Positions 22,381 to 35,518 of a stretch of DNA of 64,000 nucleotides are shown here, in pieces. A program made the translations under genes and the position numbers. The notes beneath the pieces were generated by a model. That model saw only the letters and a program-made list of their open reading frames with translations. It was not told where the DNA came from and did not search any database. Where the stretch lies: positions 7,796,798 through 7,860,797 of the forward strand of contig CM034536.1 of the NCBI GenBank assembly GCA_020002185.1. The letters are read 5' to 3'. Origin of the DNA: Paraescarpia echinospica. Lineage: Eukaryota > Annelida > Polychaeta > Sabellida > Siboglinidae. The number at the start of each line of letters is the position of its first letter. Positions within the stretch are counted from its first letter, which is position 1.

Positions 22381-24340
22381 GCTGAATTATTTGTGAACGT
22401 GTTGGTCTAGACAAGTGGTTTTCGCGAAAGCAAGGAAAGACAGCATCAACGCGGTATCATGCGGATAATTGTACTACGCAAGCACTTTAAATAACATTCT
22501 GGTCCCATTATCAAATAAGACTAAGAAATTATAGTTTTCTTATTGTTTATATAACGATTTCAAAAAGAACACGTAGCGGTGTCAAAAACCCGATAGCACG
22601 TCATAATGGATAATAAGTAGTTTTGATTACAAAATTAGACCATTCTAAAAATTGTTCGATTTCAGAATACATCTAAATTAATAACGTTTTAAAAGTGTTC
22701 TTGTTGTAGTAGAAAGATCTACCGTTGGGAATTTGAGAAATCGATCAGTCACCTGGTGTAAGTACCATAGATAGGTCTACTTCGTCTTTAAAGGTGAATA
22801 TTTATTGGCCAGTAGCTAATTGCAGTAAAGCGATGTTTATATAGCGTATATATCGTAAACTTTGAATGTTTTGGTTCATCGCCAAAGCGTATATATTTGA
22901 ATAAATATCAATACGTGAAGATCACACCAGTAGCATGTGCTTTCGATGTTGTGTGCACATTTTCTGCTAACGCAAAAGTTATAAATGATGCAGTCTTATA
23001 AAAAAAAGTCGTGCGGTTAAACAATGAATTTCTACTTTTGAGAGACAAATCGCTCTCTTCGTGAATGCGTCTTCTTGGCCATGCTAGATCCAGTGTTTAC
23101 GGTGGATACTTCAATTCAGGAATGCACATTCCTGGGTTGATTCAATTAGGCGTTTATTCTCGTTTCGATATCTGGATCAGTTGGTCGAAATGATGTATTT
23201 GTTGTTGGCAACTCGCCCAAGTTAGCGGGATCTATTCTTGTTCGCGAGATGCTTTCCTGCAGACACCATGCTATTTTAGATCACTACTGATCTCTGCATA
23301 GACTAAATAAAATAAAATTAAAAAAAACATTACTATACTATATAAATAATAATGGGTCTACTATGCAATAGTTAATAATATACTTTTATGATAACGTATA
23401 TAGAATATAAGATGGTACTTTGTTTTTGTGTTTTGATACTCCACAACATATTATACAACTATTTAAAAAGGCTAGAAGAATGTTCAGATAGATATAATGA
23501 TATATGGTTGAGTATACTCGGTACTTAACATTGGTTACAGGAGATGCTCTTCGAGAGAGATTAGTTGCTTGGCTTAGTTTCATCAATACGTGTGTTGCTA
23601 TCAGCGGCACCTTACTACTTAGGCCTAGATTGTATAGTATTACAATAAAATTAACGCTCCTGTGTTTATAGAACGTGGCACCATTGGCGGATTTATGAGA
23701 ACCAGAGAGCCATTCACCCACCCATAAGGTCCAATCGAAATATGCAGTTTGCCAATACAACTGCGTATATACACTTGCAGCTTGAAATCAAACATTACTC
23801 TACTCGACCGGAAAATGTCCATTACTAGGGGAAGGTGGGAACCTATGACCACAGGGAAGCTGTGTGCCACCACCTGCAACTTTGTTCATCATTATCTAGT
23901 GTTTAATTTTCGAGTTCTCTAAAATCAGGTCATGGTACTTACAACTTCGTGACATGCTAGTACTGTAAAGCTGGAATATCATATCATAATTTTAGTTATG
24001 ATGAAAATAACTTGTATTGTATATACCATATCGCATGTTAAAAATCACTGATCTATTTTAAATGTAAAAAGTGTTGTTACGGTTTAAAGGAACCCACGGT
24101 TGGGTCTCTTGAGACACTTCACGTACGCCCAACAATCTGCCATTATCTTCAACAATATTCTTATTCGACGCCGCGGGGAAAAAATCAACCACATTAAGGG
24201 CCTTGATTCCACCGAGTCCTAAACACCCCGTGATTAGGAAATCTTGAATCCGCTTATGCGTGGCACCACCGAGAAATTCATTTTTTAAACATGTCCACGC
24301 GTGCGCTATATAGCTATATAGTCGTTAATTAGTGACTACA
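22381..24340. other. Unassigned spacer
   Basis: AT-rich, with no family wording in any frame and no clear repeats. An A-tract near 23321 and T-rich stretches only. Confidence 0.4.
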
Positions 24341-24359
24341 ATTCGCCTTTTATTTGGTA

Positions 24360-24960
24360 TCCACCAGTGGAATGCAAACGATCTGACCACAGTAGCAGAA
24401 AGCAAACAAGAGCTATAAAACGTGTTGGAGGAATGGAAGAGGGTGTTAAAGAAACACGAACTGGGAATGAGCCTGGAAAAACAGAAGTGACGTGGGTTGG
24501 ACAACAGAGAGAGGAATTGGATATCAGGATGGATGGAAAGGAAATTAAGCAAGTGGACGGCTTTGTGTACCTTGGAGGAATGGTTACGGCAGATGGGCGT
24601 TCAGATGTGGAGGTGCAACGCCGAATACAAGCAGGAGCGAATGATTGGAGAAAGGTAGATGGAGTCATGATGGACACAAAATCTCGAAAAAGCTGAAAGG
24701 GAAAGTCCTGAGAGTCTGTGTTACACCGGCATGCCTGTATGATCTGGAGACAGTGGCACTGACAAAATAATAACAACAGAAGCTGCAAGTTTGTGAGAAC
24801 AACTGGGTTAAAAGAAAAACAAGAACAAAGAGGGCAGACAGAGGAAGGACGAATGGCCTGAGAAAAGAGGTTGGAATGCAACGCAGTGTAAAGTAGGATT
24901 ATTGAGAAGCCGAATGGGATGGTGAAAGATGCAAGAACATAGATTTCAAATGAACCCATT
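24360..24960 (+). pseudogene. LINE RT C-terminal fragment (RTE-like)
   Basis: The plus strand reads NDLTTVAESKQEL, a stop, then LEEWKRVLKKHELGMSL. After a frame change it reads KTEVTWVGQQ, VDGFVYLGGMVTADGRS, VQRRIQAGAN and LRVCVTPACLYDLET, ending near an MGW motif. This is the segment from just after the catalytic ADD box to the C-terminal tail of an endonuclease-RT LINE. It is 5'-truncated, and stops and shifts show it is dead. Confidence 0.85.
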
Positions 24961-25016
24961 CTGTGATTCTTTGCTACAACAGTTGAGAACTAACCGGACG
25001 GTTCCGGGTTGACTGA

Positions 25017-25125
25017 TGACGTCATGATTCAGCTCGTTAGTACATCGTCGGTAAACTTAGCGCGCCTCGCTGATGGTTCAGATTATCTATAAAGGACGTC
25101 ATTATCAGCCCAAGCCCAGCCCGAC
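25017..25125 (+). promoter_or_regulatory. CRE plus TATA block (candidate promoter)
   Basis: A full TGACGTCA at 25017-25024 and TATAAAGG at 25088-25095, 64 bp apart, with a second ACGTCA beside the TATA box. The spacing fits a Pol II core promoter with start near 25120. I could not identify a downstream gene. Confidence 0.35.
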
Positions 25126-25528
25126 CTTCAGCTGTAATTTACTGCGCGTTATGAAATCATACATTCGCTGTTAACTTGATTGCTATTTCTTTGGTTTCTC
25201 GCCGTTGGTCATTTGGCGCAGTCAGACGCAGAAACGCAATTATTCCCGACGTAATTGGGTTATTTGTTGGCGTATAACTCGCTTTTCATTCGATCACCTC
25301 TACTCGGCAATCCACAATATAAACTAATAATAACTGTGTCATTAATTCCAAAACGATTTGACGCGACAGGCTTCATGTCTCCGTGAACCATGCTAAAACA
25401 AGTTTCATTCTTTGCTGGTTTCTTCATTCTCGTCGACTAATCGTGACGAACTAATATGGCGTTGGACGTTGATCCATTTGCCGCTCGAACCAATGAAATG
25501 TTTGTCTAGGATTTTTATTGCAATTTCA

Positions 25529-25548
25529 GGTGTGTGTGTGTGTGTGTT

Positions 25549-25604
<56 letters not shown>

Positions 25605-25690
25605 AGTGTGTGTGCGTGTGTGTGTGTGTGTGTGTGCGTGTGTGCGCGAGTGAGCGCGAATGCGTGCGTGCGTGCACGTGTGTATCTATG
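25529..25690. repeat. (TG)n microsatellite, TGCG-rich right end
   Basis: TG repeats with GTTT, CGAG and TGCG interruptions. Confidence 0.93.
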
Positions 25691-25699
25691 TCCCTTTGA

Positions 25700-28600
25700 T
25701 TTCAGTGGGCCAACCTTAGTCACACATTAGTTTGCTATGCTTCTAGGCCTTGTATGCAATGGCGCAACAGGTTATATACGAACAAGTTCTTATCGCAGTC
25801 AGAGGGGCTATGGCCTGCCCAAACAAGTTACCGCTCGATATCTGCCAATTGCTAAAATTAAAATAGCCTAAGCTTGCCGTTTAAGACACGCACATGTAAG
25901 AGCTATGACGGAATTTGGTAACACAACGTAACTGAGCCAGGGATGATTTGTGTTTACGACCCGAATGGGTAGACATAAACTCTGCATTGTCTGGTATATA
26001 TAATATATATTACGCAGCAAGCATGAATTATACATATGATATACTGACACCCGCACCCATGCGTGCGGAGGTCCCGCTGTCAGGCGGACAAGGAACGCAT
26101 TAATCGGCTGGTGTGACCACTGACATCTGACAATGCGCGCTTCCGTTGTCAGACGTCACGGAAACTAATGCACCGCGGCATTTACGACAACTATCGATTA
26201 AAACGTCAAGGCGCTCTCGCTAAAGTTGTCGTGACAGTAAAACAACATCAAAGAACGATTCCCGGTAAATATCGGATGCTCCGACGACATCCTTCCGCGC
26301 CAAGAGAAATCCCGGCGGGTTCGGTGACAGGAAGATCGGATGCGCAGACGAGTAAGTAACCGGAGTGAACCGAGACAGCGAGAACACGCTTTTAGAGTAC
26401 TGACATTTCGCTGCGGCTCAGGGAATATAAATCCGGCTCGTGGCAATTGCAGCAAGGAGAGCCGTGTGTGAAGTTGAACGCGCACTTGCAAGATGTGCAA
26501 CGGGGCACGAGTGTCTCTCAAGACAACTTTAGCCTAGGTCATGCGAGCGCTGTTCGTAAAAGAAGGCAGTCTGCTCCTAGTTTTTCATTTATTATATAAT
26601 GTTCTTGATACTATAATAACTATGTTGGAGGTATATTTTCCACTAAATTGTGTTTAGTAAGCCCGTAACAACGTTCGCAATTTGAAAGTTACGACCCCGG
26701 ACCATGTTCAAATAATAAACAAAACACCCAGTTTTTAAATAAACGTTATTGGCAATACTGCGGGCTGGGTTAACCGCAATACAGCGATGTTCATTTTGTC
26801 ACATTCAACAGAGCAGACATCCTGCTACAAATTATGACGCTGGTTAATTCTGGGTAGAAGAACAGACTGTCTGTCTCCCTTTAATATGGAAACTGTACAC
26901 AAATGGTAACGTTGCATTCTGAGTTAAAGAACCATTTTTAAACTGTTTTTAAGACAGCATACGTACAATATGAGCAATATTGACTCATTTGCAAAACTAC
27001 CGATCACCAGGTACGGTCAACGGAATAATAAAGGCAATACATGCGGAGATAATTCCCTGTCTATTGCGCTGTTTTATTTTAAAATTGCTTATTGTGCGAA
27101 ACCAGTTTATTATGGAGTTGACTAAATTGATAGAATCTTGTAATTTCTTTTAATGAAAAGCTCGTTTTAGTTTAAGTGTTGTCCTTGAAAAAAACATTGT
27201 GTCTTAGCCCACAAAACCGCACGATTACTATTAATTTGAATGTGTTTGGATTTCGACAATTTTTTTAATGGAAATGACGATATGCCTACGGAAGCAAGTT
27301 GGCTGTTACAATCGATCCTGGCATCGACCGTAACATAGCTAAGGGTCAGTTGTAACAACTGTGTGTTAGTGCCACATAATCATCTAATTAATTAGTCATT
27401 GGTTGTTGTTTCTTGTGAATATCGGCCTACAACATTGTAATCCCCACATGTAGTTATACTTTGTTCATTGCTGAAAGGAACTCAAATGTAATATCACTTG
27501 TAACGGTTTAGGCCTACTCTTTGAATACAAATAAGAATACTCGAACATAGCAACATTCTTCTTTTACGATAATTCGCATATGTAATATTGCGGTAATCAT
27601 AAGATAAAAAAAACTGTGCGATTGACAATTGACAAACATTCAACACTCAATTGCAACAGGTGTTACAATCGCACCCGCCCCTATATACTCACCATCGTTT
27701 ATTGGTCAATGATATCATATTAACGATTTGACAGTTTTTGCAAAATGAACCAACATCCCCAGTGTTTGTGTGGTCAGAAAATATAGTCGGGCTTCTAAGA
27801 AAGTATTGTTGCAACCATACACAATTCACTACATAACCATTTTACTTAGATGCTTGCAAAAGTGATTGTTGCGAATAAGAATCGTATGCGTTTGCCGATC
27901 TTGACAGATCGTACATGCAATAAACCATTGTTGAATCGCGCATGCACAGTGCAAGAATGGCTGCCACCCGATACTCTAGACAACGTGGAAAACCAGTGTT
28001 ACAACTGACCCGTTCTACATGTTGCACGTTCTCCGAAACGTCTGAATCGTTACTGTTTCAGATTGACTAGAACCGTTATAAAACAGTAATTTTACAGACT
28101 AATAAAACTCATCCGATGTGAAACGATATTACACCATTATATGTGAAGATTTATTGGGCAGTCATTTAATACCGTAGAGCGATCTCTACATTTGTCATAA
28201 AACAATAACTATTTTATGTCTTAGCCACATTGTGTATTTTCTTGAACATAAAGGCACGGCATATCAAGGCAGTGTCACGATATATATGGATGTCATTTTA
28301 AAATAAACGAGCAACTTGGTGTCGCAATGTGCCGTAAAACGATAGTTCAGTTAGCCAATGAAATCGCGTGTTGTGACAGACCGGTGTCAGTAGAGTACAG
28401 TGCGAGGCTGCAGTGCGGTACAGTTAAGCATCGTTCCCAGCAGTAACCTAGACCTGTACTACACGAGCGTCCAACAGGCTGTGGAGACGACACATCGGAA
28501 AATCGTATAGGTAAGTCGGGGTATACGTCTAGATTTCAGTATACCGGACATAAGGATGTAGGCCGAGGTACCGAAAACAGAATTAATGTAGGAATGCTGG
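25700..28600. other. Unassigned region
   Basis: No gene found in six frames. A CpG-rich stretch lies at 26040-26520, and a donor-like ATAG|GTAAGT at ~28507-28516 follows a CpG-containing segment (28380-28508) that could be a non-coding first exon. That is a guess. Confidence 0.3.
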
Positions 28601-28605
28601 ACTCG

Positions 28606-28715
28606 GGTTGCAGCATCAGATGAGTGCACAGGCCTACGTTGGCATTGTCCGTCCGCATGTTGGTTGCAGCTTCAGATGAGTGCACAGGCCTACATTCGCA
28701 TGTTGGTTGCTACAT
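28606..28715. repeat. Tandem duplication, ~56-bp unit
   Basis: GGTTGCAGCWTCAGATGAGTG with GCACAGGCCTAC occurs at 28606 and 28662. A partial third copy starts at 28705. Confidence 0.85.
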
Positions 28716-28827
28716 GAAATATGTTTCGGAGCTGCACAGAACAGAATGTATGTTTATAGTGGCACTGCTCCAGGATGTAGGTATGAATGAGAGATGGGTT
28801 CGGTAATAGACGATCGACTTGAAAAGT

Positions 28828-28930
28828 GTGTGTGTTTGCGCGCGCGCGCGCGCGCGCGCGTGTGTGTGTGATGCGTGCGTGCGTATGTCGTGGTTGTGGT
28901 GGAGTGTGAGCGCGCTCGCGCACGTGTGTA
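28828..28930. repeat. (GC)n-(GT)n tract, Z-DNA-prone
   Basis: (GT)n, then about 11 GC dinucleotides, then (GT)n and GTGC repeats. Strict purine-pyrimidine alternation over ~45 bp. Confidence 0.9.
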
Positions 28931-30030
28931 TACACATACTAGTGAACGTGCGTATATAATAATTATATAAGTATTCACATAAGCATTATATCTACGTCTC
29001 ACGGGTTACTCAACCTGTCATACACAACAAAACAAGTGGCATCCTGCGAATGTTAACGGACCGTCCATCCTATAAACAACTGGGTGCTATTGAACGGGGA
29101 AATGCTGTATGTATTCCGACTCGGCCGGGAACGTTACCGTGTTGAGATTTAGGGCTCCTCTAGGGCCGCGGTCAGTTGGCAGCGATGTTTACAAATCAGC
29201 TCGTCCGTGCCCGGCGGTCGTCGGGCGTTCGCTCCGAGGGCCCGGAATGTCAGTGATGCCCCCTCGACAGACGGCGATGACAGCCAGGCTTCAACGCCTG
29301 CTTGTTGTTCGCTCTACGAGATGGGCGTGTTATTTATAATTGTAATATACAACTCCTGTATACTATTAGCTATGTACGCATTGTTTGCAACGTTCATGTA
29401 CCTGTAGTTGTATACACAGAATGGGTTTGTAGTAAATACATGCAGTCTTGCATCCTTTTATAGTTTATCCGGTACGAATGTACACGTTGGCACGTTGGCA
29501 CGGAGGCGCAGGTACGAAACCACAACTGAAATAATCATACGAAAATTTAGAATATATATTTTTAAATGGTTATAAAAATATTGATAGAAATGTGTTCTTA
29601 AAACGTAAAAAAGGCAAGCCGTAATAGCAGATGGCACGAAGCAGGATACCTGCATTAAGGAATAGTGTCGGGTTTGGTATTTACTAATATATAGGAGGCC
29701 TACATGTAATAATATTTTGCTTCAAACTCGCCGATTTTCTGAATACATGCCAGCCCTGAATCGTGCGCACCTCTATTAAATGCTGGTAACATAAATCTGT
29801 AAAATCGCAAACGAATCAAACGAATCAGTATGCTTATAACTTCACTTCCACCAGTTCGACGCGCATGTTCAAAGTGAGCTCGCCTGCAAACTGGGATATG
29901 TTCATTGAATCTCACGAGACAACTGGTGAGGCTGACTGTGCACATATAAACTATTAGCGATACATTGGTCGCATGCCTTTTAATAAACGGAGGTTAATAT
30001 GAAAGAAAGCTTTAGGTGAAAACGAGCGAT
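28931..30030. other. Unassigned region
   Basis: CpG-rich at 29120-29300, otherwise AT-rich. No coding family recognised. Confidence 0.35.
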
Positions 30031-30034
30031 GGGT

Positions 30035-30245
30035 CGGCTAACGTGCACTGAACACGCGGAAGGCGAACAATTAATCAAGAGAGCGGATGTGCTCAGAGTG
30101 GACGGTAGACGACCACGACTGAGGTGGGAGGACTGTTTGAAAAAAACTCTGTTTTAGAATTTAGAGTGCTTGGGCGTGAACAGCGATTGGAGAGAGAGTG
30201 GTGAACGGGTGATGAAGACAGCAGCGAAAAGACATCAGTTCAGTG
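30035..30245 (+). pseudogene. LINE RT extreme C-terminus (RTE-like)
   Basis: The plus strand reads RADVLRVDGRRPRLRWEDC, then KKTLF, a stop, and DWRES...RVMKTAAKRHQ. This is the basic C-terminal tail typical of endonuclease-RT LINEs. It probably belongs to the same family as 24360-24960. The two partly overlap around the MGW motif, so they look like separate copies. Confidence 0.7.
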
Positions 30246-31870
30246 ATGGAGGGGGAAGGAAGAAAAACATGTAGGACCAGTATTTATATATCCCCCACTC
30301 CCCCGGTATCCAGGGACAAAGAGGAGAAACAGTCTTGTAGAAAACAAACCGCAAGGAATGTCTCCGAGACGAAACGGCTACGAGAGCGCAACTTTTCAGA
30401 ACAGCCTTACGTGCAAACAACAAGAGCTGGCATCTATGACTTACACATCCATAAACTTGCAATATGGAAATCATTACTCTCGGGGATGCAGTAATAAATA
30501 GCACACGCCCCTCGACTCGGATATAGCACCGTTATGCAAGGCTGTACGGGTCGCTCGTGTCCCGCGGGACTATTTTAAACCAATTTCGTGTGTCGGCGTG
30601 ATACGTTGATTTCCTCTGTGACTGTGGGGTCAGGCGAAGAGAGGGGAGGTCGGTCACACCGGAAATGACTGCTTGGTGTTGCCGGCGTTAAGATATGTTT
30701 AATTTAAGCACATACATGCTTTTCATAAAAGGCGTGCATTACATTGATATACAGTACAGCTTCATTAATCCGAAGTAGGAGCGACCGAGGAAAACACTTC
30801 GACTTATGTACGTAACGTCAAGTTCAGTCGTGTGTTTTGTACAAGGCGTCGCAGCCTTGAGGAACGAGCCACGGATCGAGTTGTGGAGCTTATCGATGTA
30901 AGTTCTATTAACGTCGAAGGAAATACTAACCTCTGAACATGTTATGTACACATATTTCACCATATCACATCCGACGCTAATCTGCCTGACCTTCCATAAC
31001 CTATCCAATCCAGATAGAAGTCGACACAAATCAAACATGACAACTGACAAAATATAGGGTCTACACTACTTTTCAAATAGCACAAACTGCCGATCAGATA
31101 TTATGATTTGAGCCGACATCTGTACGCCAAATCCCAGTGCTTATTTCTTTCAGACGGTTTCCTCCAATGCGCGGCGCAGAGCAATTAGTATACGATACAA
31201 TACAAATAGTACCTCAGGTAATCATCGTTTTCGTTGCACAATTGATAAGCTGGGTTTGAACCGGAGCCACTTCGTCTCTAGCCCCGGCGCGATTGGCAAT
31301 GTCGACGACAGAAAGCCGCTTATATGTACGTAGTCGCATTTGGCGGATGACAACAATGGACCAATGTTCATAGCGTAGTCCGACTTTCCGGTTGCTGACA
31401 GAATACCTATATCAAATGGTACCTTTGCAACTCGCATGGTGCTGAAATTGAACGAGTGGCGTAATAACATAATCTGACAAGGCCGCAGGTTGGTCCGATT
31501 ACGTGTGCTACTACGCCACCATCGAATACAATTACACACTTTATTTAACACTAGTAATGATGAATTTAGCTAACTTAAACTCAAAGTTGAGGATTGTATT
31601 CTTTATTGCCAATTATGTTATGATGATACTGATGACCGCGTCATCACGTATCGAATTAGTTTCTTTCATAATTAAACGTGTGTAATTATGAAATATAAAT
31701 TGTATTCCACGGAGCGTATTGCACACATGTGCTATAAACACTACAAACCCACAAACAGGATGTTAGAATGTATTGCATCTTTGCAATGCACAAGTAATAA
31801 CAAGCCCTTAACAATAGCTTACTCCGTGTTGATGTCACAATATGTCGAAAACATCTCTGTAAATACAAGG
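30246..31870. other. Unassigned region
   Basis: No recognisable gene, RNA or repeat. Confidence 0.35.
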
Positions 31871-31872
31871 CT

Positions 31873-33441
31873 GAACGTAGTCCAAACAACTTACTTAGGA
31901 CCTACTTACTTATTATATGTATCCTCTTTGTGCCGTGTGACATAGTCCAAACAACTTACTCAGCACCTACTTACTTATTTATCCTCTTTGTGCCGTGTGA
32001 CATAGTCCAAACAACTTACTCAGCACCTACTTACTTATTTATCCTCTTTGTGCCGTGTGACATAGTCCAAACAACTTACTCAGCACCTACTTACTTATTT
32101 ATCCTCTTTGTGCCGTGTGACATAGTCCAAACAACTTACTCAGCACCTACTTACTTATTTATCCTCTTCGTGCCGTGTGACATAGTCCAAACAACTTACT
32201 CAGCACCTACTTACTTATTTATCCTCTTCGTGCCGTGTGACATAGTCCAAACAACTTACTCAGCACCTACTTACTTATTTATCCTCTTCGTGCCGTGTGA
32301 CATAGTCCAAACAACATACTCAGCACCTACTTACTTATTTATCCTCTTCGTGCCGTGTGACATAGTCCAAACAACTTACTCAGAACCTACTTACTTATTT
32401 ATCCTCTTTGTGCCGTGTGACATAGTCCAAACAACTTACTCAGCACCTACTTACTTATTTATCCTCTTTGTGCCGTGTGACATAGTCCAAACAACTTACT
32501 CAGCACCTACTTACTTATTTATCCTCTTTGTGCCGTGTGACATAGTCCAAACAACTTACTCAGCACCTACTTACTTATTTATCCTCTTTGTGCCGTGTGA
32601 CATAGTCCAAAGAACTTACTCAGCACCTACTTACTTATTTATCCTCTTCGTGCCGTGTGACATAGTCCAAACAACTTACTCAGCACCTACTTACTTATTT
32701 ATCCTCTTTGTGCCGTGTGACATAGTCCAAACAACTTACTCAGCACCTACTTACTTATTTATCCTCTTCGTGCCGTGTGACATAGTCCAAACAACTTACT
32801 CAGCACCTACTTACTTATTTATCCTCTTCGTGCCGTGTGACATAGTCCAAACAACTTACTCAGCACCTACTTACTTATTTATCCTCTTCGTGCCGTGTGA
32901 CATAGTCCAAACAACTTACTCAGCACCTGCTTACTTATTTATTCTCTTTGTGCCGTGTGACATAGTCCAAACAACTTACTCAGCACCTACTTACTTATTT
33001 ATCCTCTTTGTGCCGTGTGACATAGTCCAAACAACTTACTCAGCACCTACTTACTTATTTATCCTCTTTGTGCCGTGTGACATAGTCCAAACAACTTACT
33101 CAGCACCTACTTACTTAGTTATCCTCTTTGTGCCGTGTGACATAGTCCAAACAACTTACTCAGCACCTACTTACTTATTTATCCTCTTTGTGCCGTGTGA
33201 CATAGTCCAAACAACTTACTCAGCACCTACTTACTTATTTATCCTCTTTGTGCCGTGTGACATAGTCCAAACAACTTACTCAGCACCTACTTACTTATTT
33301 ATCCTCTTTGTGCCGTGTGACATAGTCCAAACAACTTACTCAGCACCTACTTACTTAGTTATCCTCTTTGTGCCGTGTGACATAGTCCAAACAACTTACT
33401 CAGCACCTACTTACTTATTTATCCTCTTCGTGCCGTGTGAC
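31873..33441 (+). repeat. 60-bp tandem array, ~26 units, nearly invariant
   Basis: The unit starts GTGCCGTGTGACATAGTCC and ends TTATTTATCCTCTTT. The first unit (31873-31935) is diverged. The others differ by one or two bases: a T/C switch before GTGCCG, and private changes near 32310, 32383, 32611 and 32928. A TTAG variant recurs 240 bp apart (33117, 33357). Because 60 is a multiple of 3, a 505-codon frame stays open, with the 20-residue repeat VPCDIVQTTYSAPTYLFILF. The unit contains no ATG on this strand, so translation is not supported. Confidence 0.95.
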
Positions 33442-34543
33442 GCATAAAGGTCGCTCAAGATCTCATCAGTCCCGTCTGTCTTGGGGTTTTCTTGCTGCTG
33501 TGCCTCCTGTCAACCCAACATCCTCCAGTTTTTCCGTGGATCGTCCTCGTGATGTCTCAGTCTGCTACTTTTTCTCATTTCTTCAAGTCTGGTAGATGTA
33601 AGTCATTTCTGAAGAAATGTCCGCACTATTTCCATGTCCTCTTTTTTTTCACTGACACGTTCGTGTGTTTTGTTAATTTGTGGAATCATATGTCGGCGAT
33701 GGTCGCAGGCCAATACAAATGTCTTCTTTAAGTGGACGTTGTGGAAACTGACCAATCTGATAATATCGTGCGCCTGTACTCCGAGCCGTAGAGCAAAACG
33801 GAGAGGGCATTGCCGTTGTAAATTCTGCGCTTGGATTTTCTGGAGTATACTGATGATCTTGCAGGGGTTATTGCTTTGCAAATGGAGGTCTGACTTTACC
33901 CAATCGTATTGTGATGTCCGTTGGTGCGCCTCCTTGAAAGTTGGTGATGCTGTCCGTGTATAAGAACTGACTGATAACAACAGTAACTGTTGTTGTGCCA
34001 CGTTTCTCAAAGTACCGCCAATGTGGAGAGTGAATTGATGCTATCAATTAAATGCTAAATGAATCAGTTGACTGTGTGATAACACATACACATGTTCTTG
34101 TTGACATGTTTCTCATATATATATATATACTGGAATAACATTTTGTGGTGTGAGATTGGACCTGACCAGCGCTGTGTTCGTGCTCCAACATTACTTCAAA
34201 TATTTGCAGAACGCACTTACTACTCATTCAATAATTATGATCTGAGTCTTCATAATAGCAGGTAGATTCACGATGCAGTGCCCATTGAAGTTGTGAACTT
34301 TCTGAGGTAGGTAAAATGCTGAGTTTTACGATGATGCTTGGTGTCGTCAGTCGACCGTGACCACTGTCTCTGCCGCGGCTTGGTGGACAGCAGTTATCGG
34401 TGCCTGAATTGAACATTCTTCTGTCACTGCCCTGTAATTACGTAATACACCGACCAAAGCCACGCAGCACAGCGACCAGCTAGACAATATCAACAACTGT
34501 GTAGTAACAGACTGCGACACTCCCTCGTCACAGTCTATCAAAC
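33442..34543. other. Unassigned region with overlapping frames
   Basis: A 135-codon minus frame (33603-34010) overlaps a 109-codon plus frame. Neither carries wording I recognise. A short (TA)n lies at ~34117-34130. Confidence 0.3.
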
Positions 34544-35246
34544 ATGGGTCGATCTAGGGGGTATTCGACGGCGACAGAAAAATAAGTCGATTTCTCATCT
34601 GGTCTTTTTGAGGCACTGTGCGACCCCAAGGTCGCAAATAAGCTCAAGGAAATCCTGGTCAACGAACTGAGACAGGAAGTTGCTGACCTCAGAAGAACAG
34701 TCGGAGCTAAAGACAAAGATCGCCGATCTCCGAGATCGTGTTGTAGACCTTGAAGAGAAGGCGGACGCCCTCGAGCAATATTCCAGGCGCAACTCTCTGC
34801 GCATTTCGGGGATTCCCGAAAGGGAGGGCGAGGACGTACTCGAGGAGACACTAAGTGTGATGAATTCGGCGCTTCTACCACCACTGACGGTGGAGGAAGT
34901 AGACCGCATACATTGTGTTGGCCCAAAGCTCCCAGGTAAGACACGTCCGATCCTCACCAAGTTCGCGACATATCGAACGAGACGCCGTGTCTTCGTGACA
35001 CGGAAACACATTAAATACGAACAACCAGCCCCAGGACCGTCAGCGACACCGACATCCCACCTGGTATACATTAACGACGACCTCACGAAGCAAAGATCCC
35101 ACCTACTTTATGAGTGCCGCAATGCCAAAAAGACCGGCAAACTAAACGACGTTTGGACTGTTGACGGAAATATCCTGATAAGGGACACATCTAACCGGGT
35201 CGTCCAAATTAAGAACCGATCGGAACTCGTCAAACTGGCTGTCTAA
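34544..35246 (+). pseudogene. LINE ORF1 (coiled coil + RRM-like), broken
   Basis: It starts MGRSRGYSTATEK at 34544, then TAA (34583-34585), then FEALCDPKVANKLKEIL. A frame change near 34690 leads into a heptad-rich coiled coil (LRDRVVDLEEKADALEQY). The RRM-like core RRNSLRISGIPE and a basic C-terminal domain (VYINDDLTKQRSHLLYECR) end at 35246. This is the layout of nucleic-acid chaperone ORF1 proteins of CR1/L1-type LINEs. It lies 272 bp upstream of the ORF2 ATG in the same orientation, so it is most likely the ORF1 of that element. Confidence 0.85.
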
Positions 35247-35518
35247 CGCTGGACTCGCTGTATGCCATTAATGGTATGACATTTGTCATCATTTACACAA
35301 CGTGTATATGTATTTGTCTATCGTGCAGCACATACACTACTAATGGAGATCATGATTCTATTACTCTAATACAAATGGGTGAAATTAACATACAGGTATG
35401 TTGATAGTAATGAAATCCACCTTGCTTTATTCCTACGAGTTACGTACTATGAATTACTCACTAATTCTGTTAGCACTCTTTGAATCACAGCAAGAACATA
35501 TGTTTACACCGATCGATA

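Noticed and set aside
31930..33447. 505-codon repetitive protein
   Set aside because: There is no ATG in any unit on that strand. The period is a multiple of three, so one open frame is expected from a single stop-free unit.
33603..34010. 135-codon minus frame
   Set aside because: It overlaps a 109-codon plus frame and matches no family I recognise. Kept only as an unassigned region.
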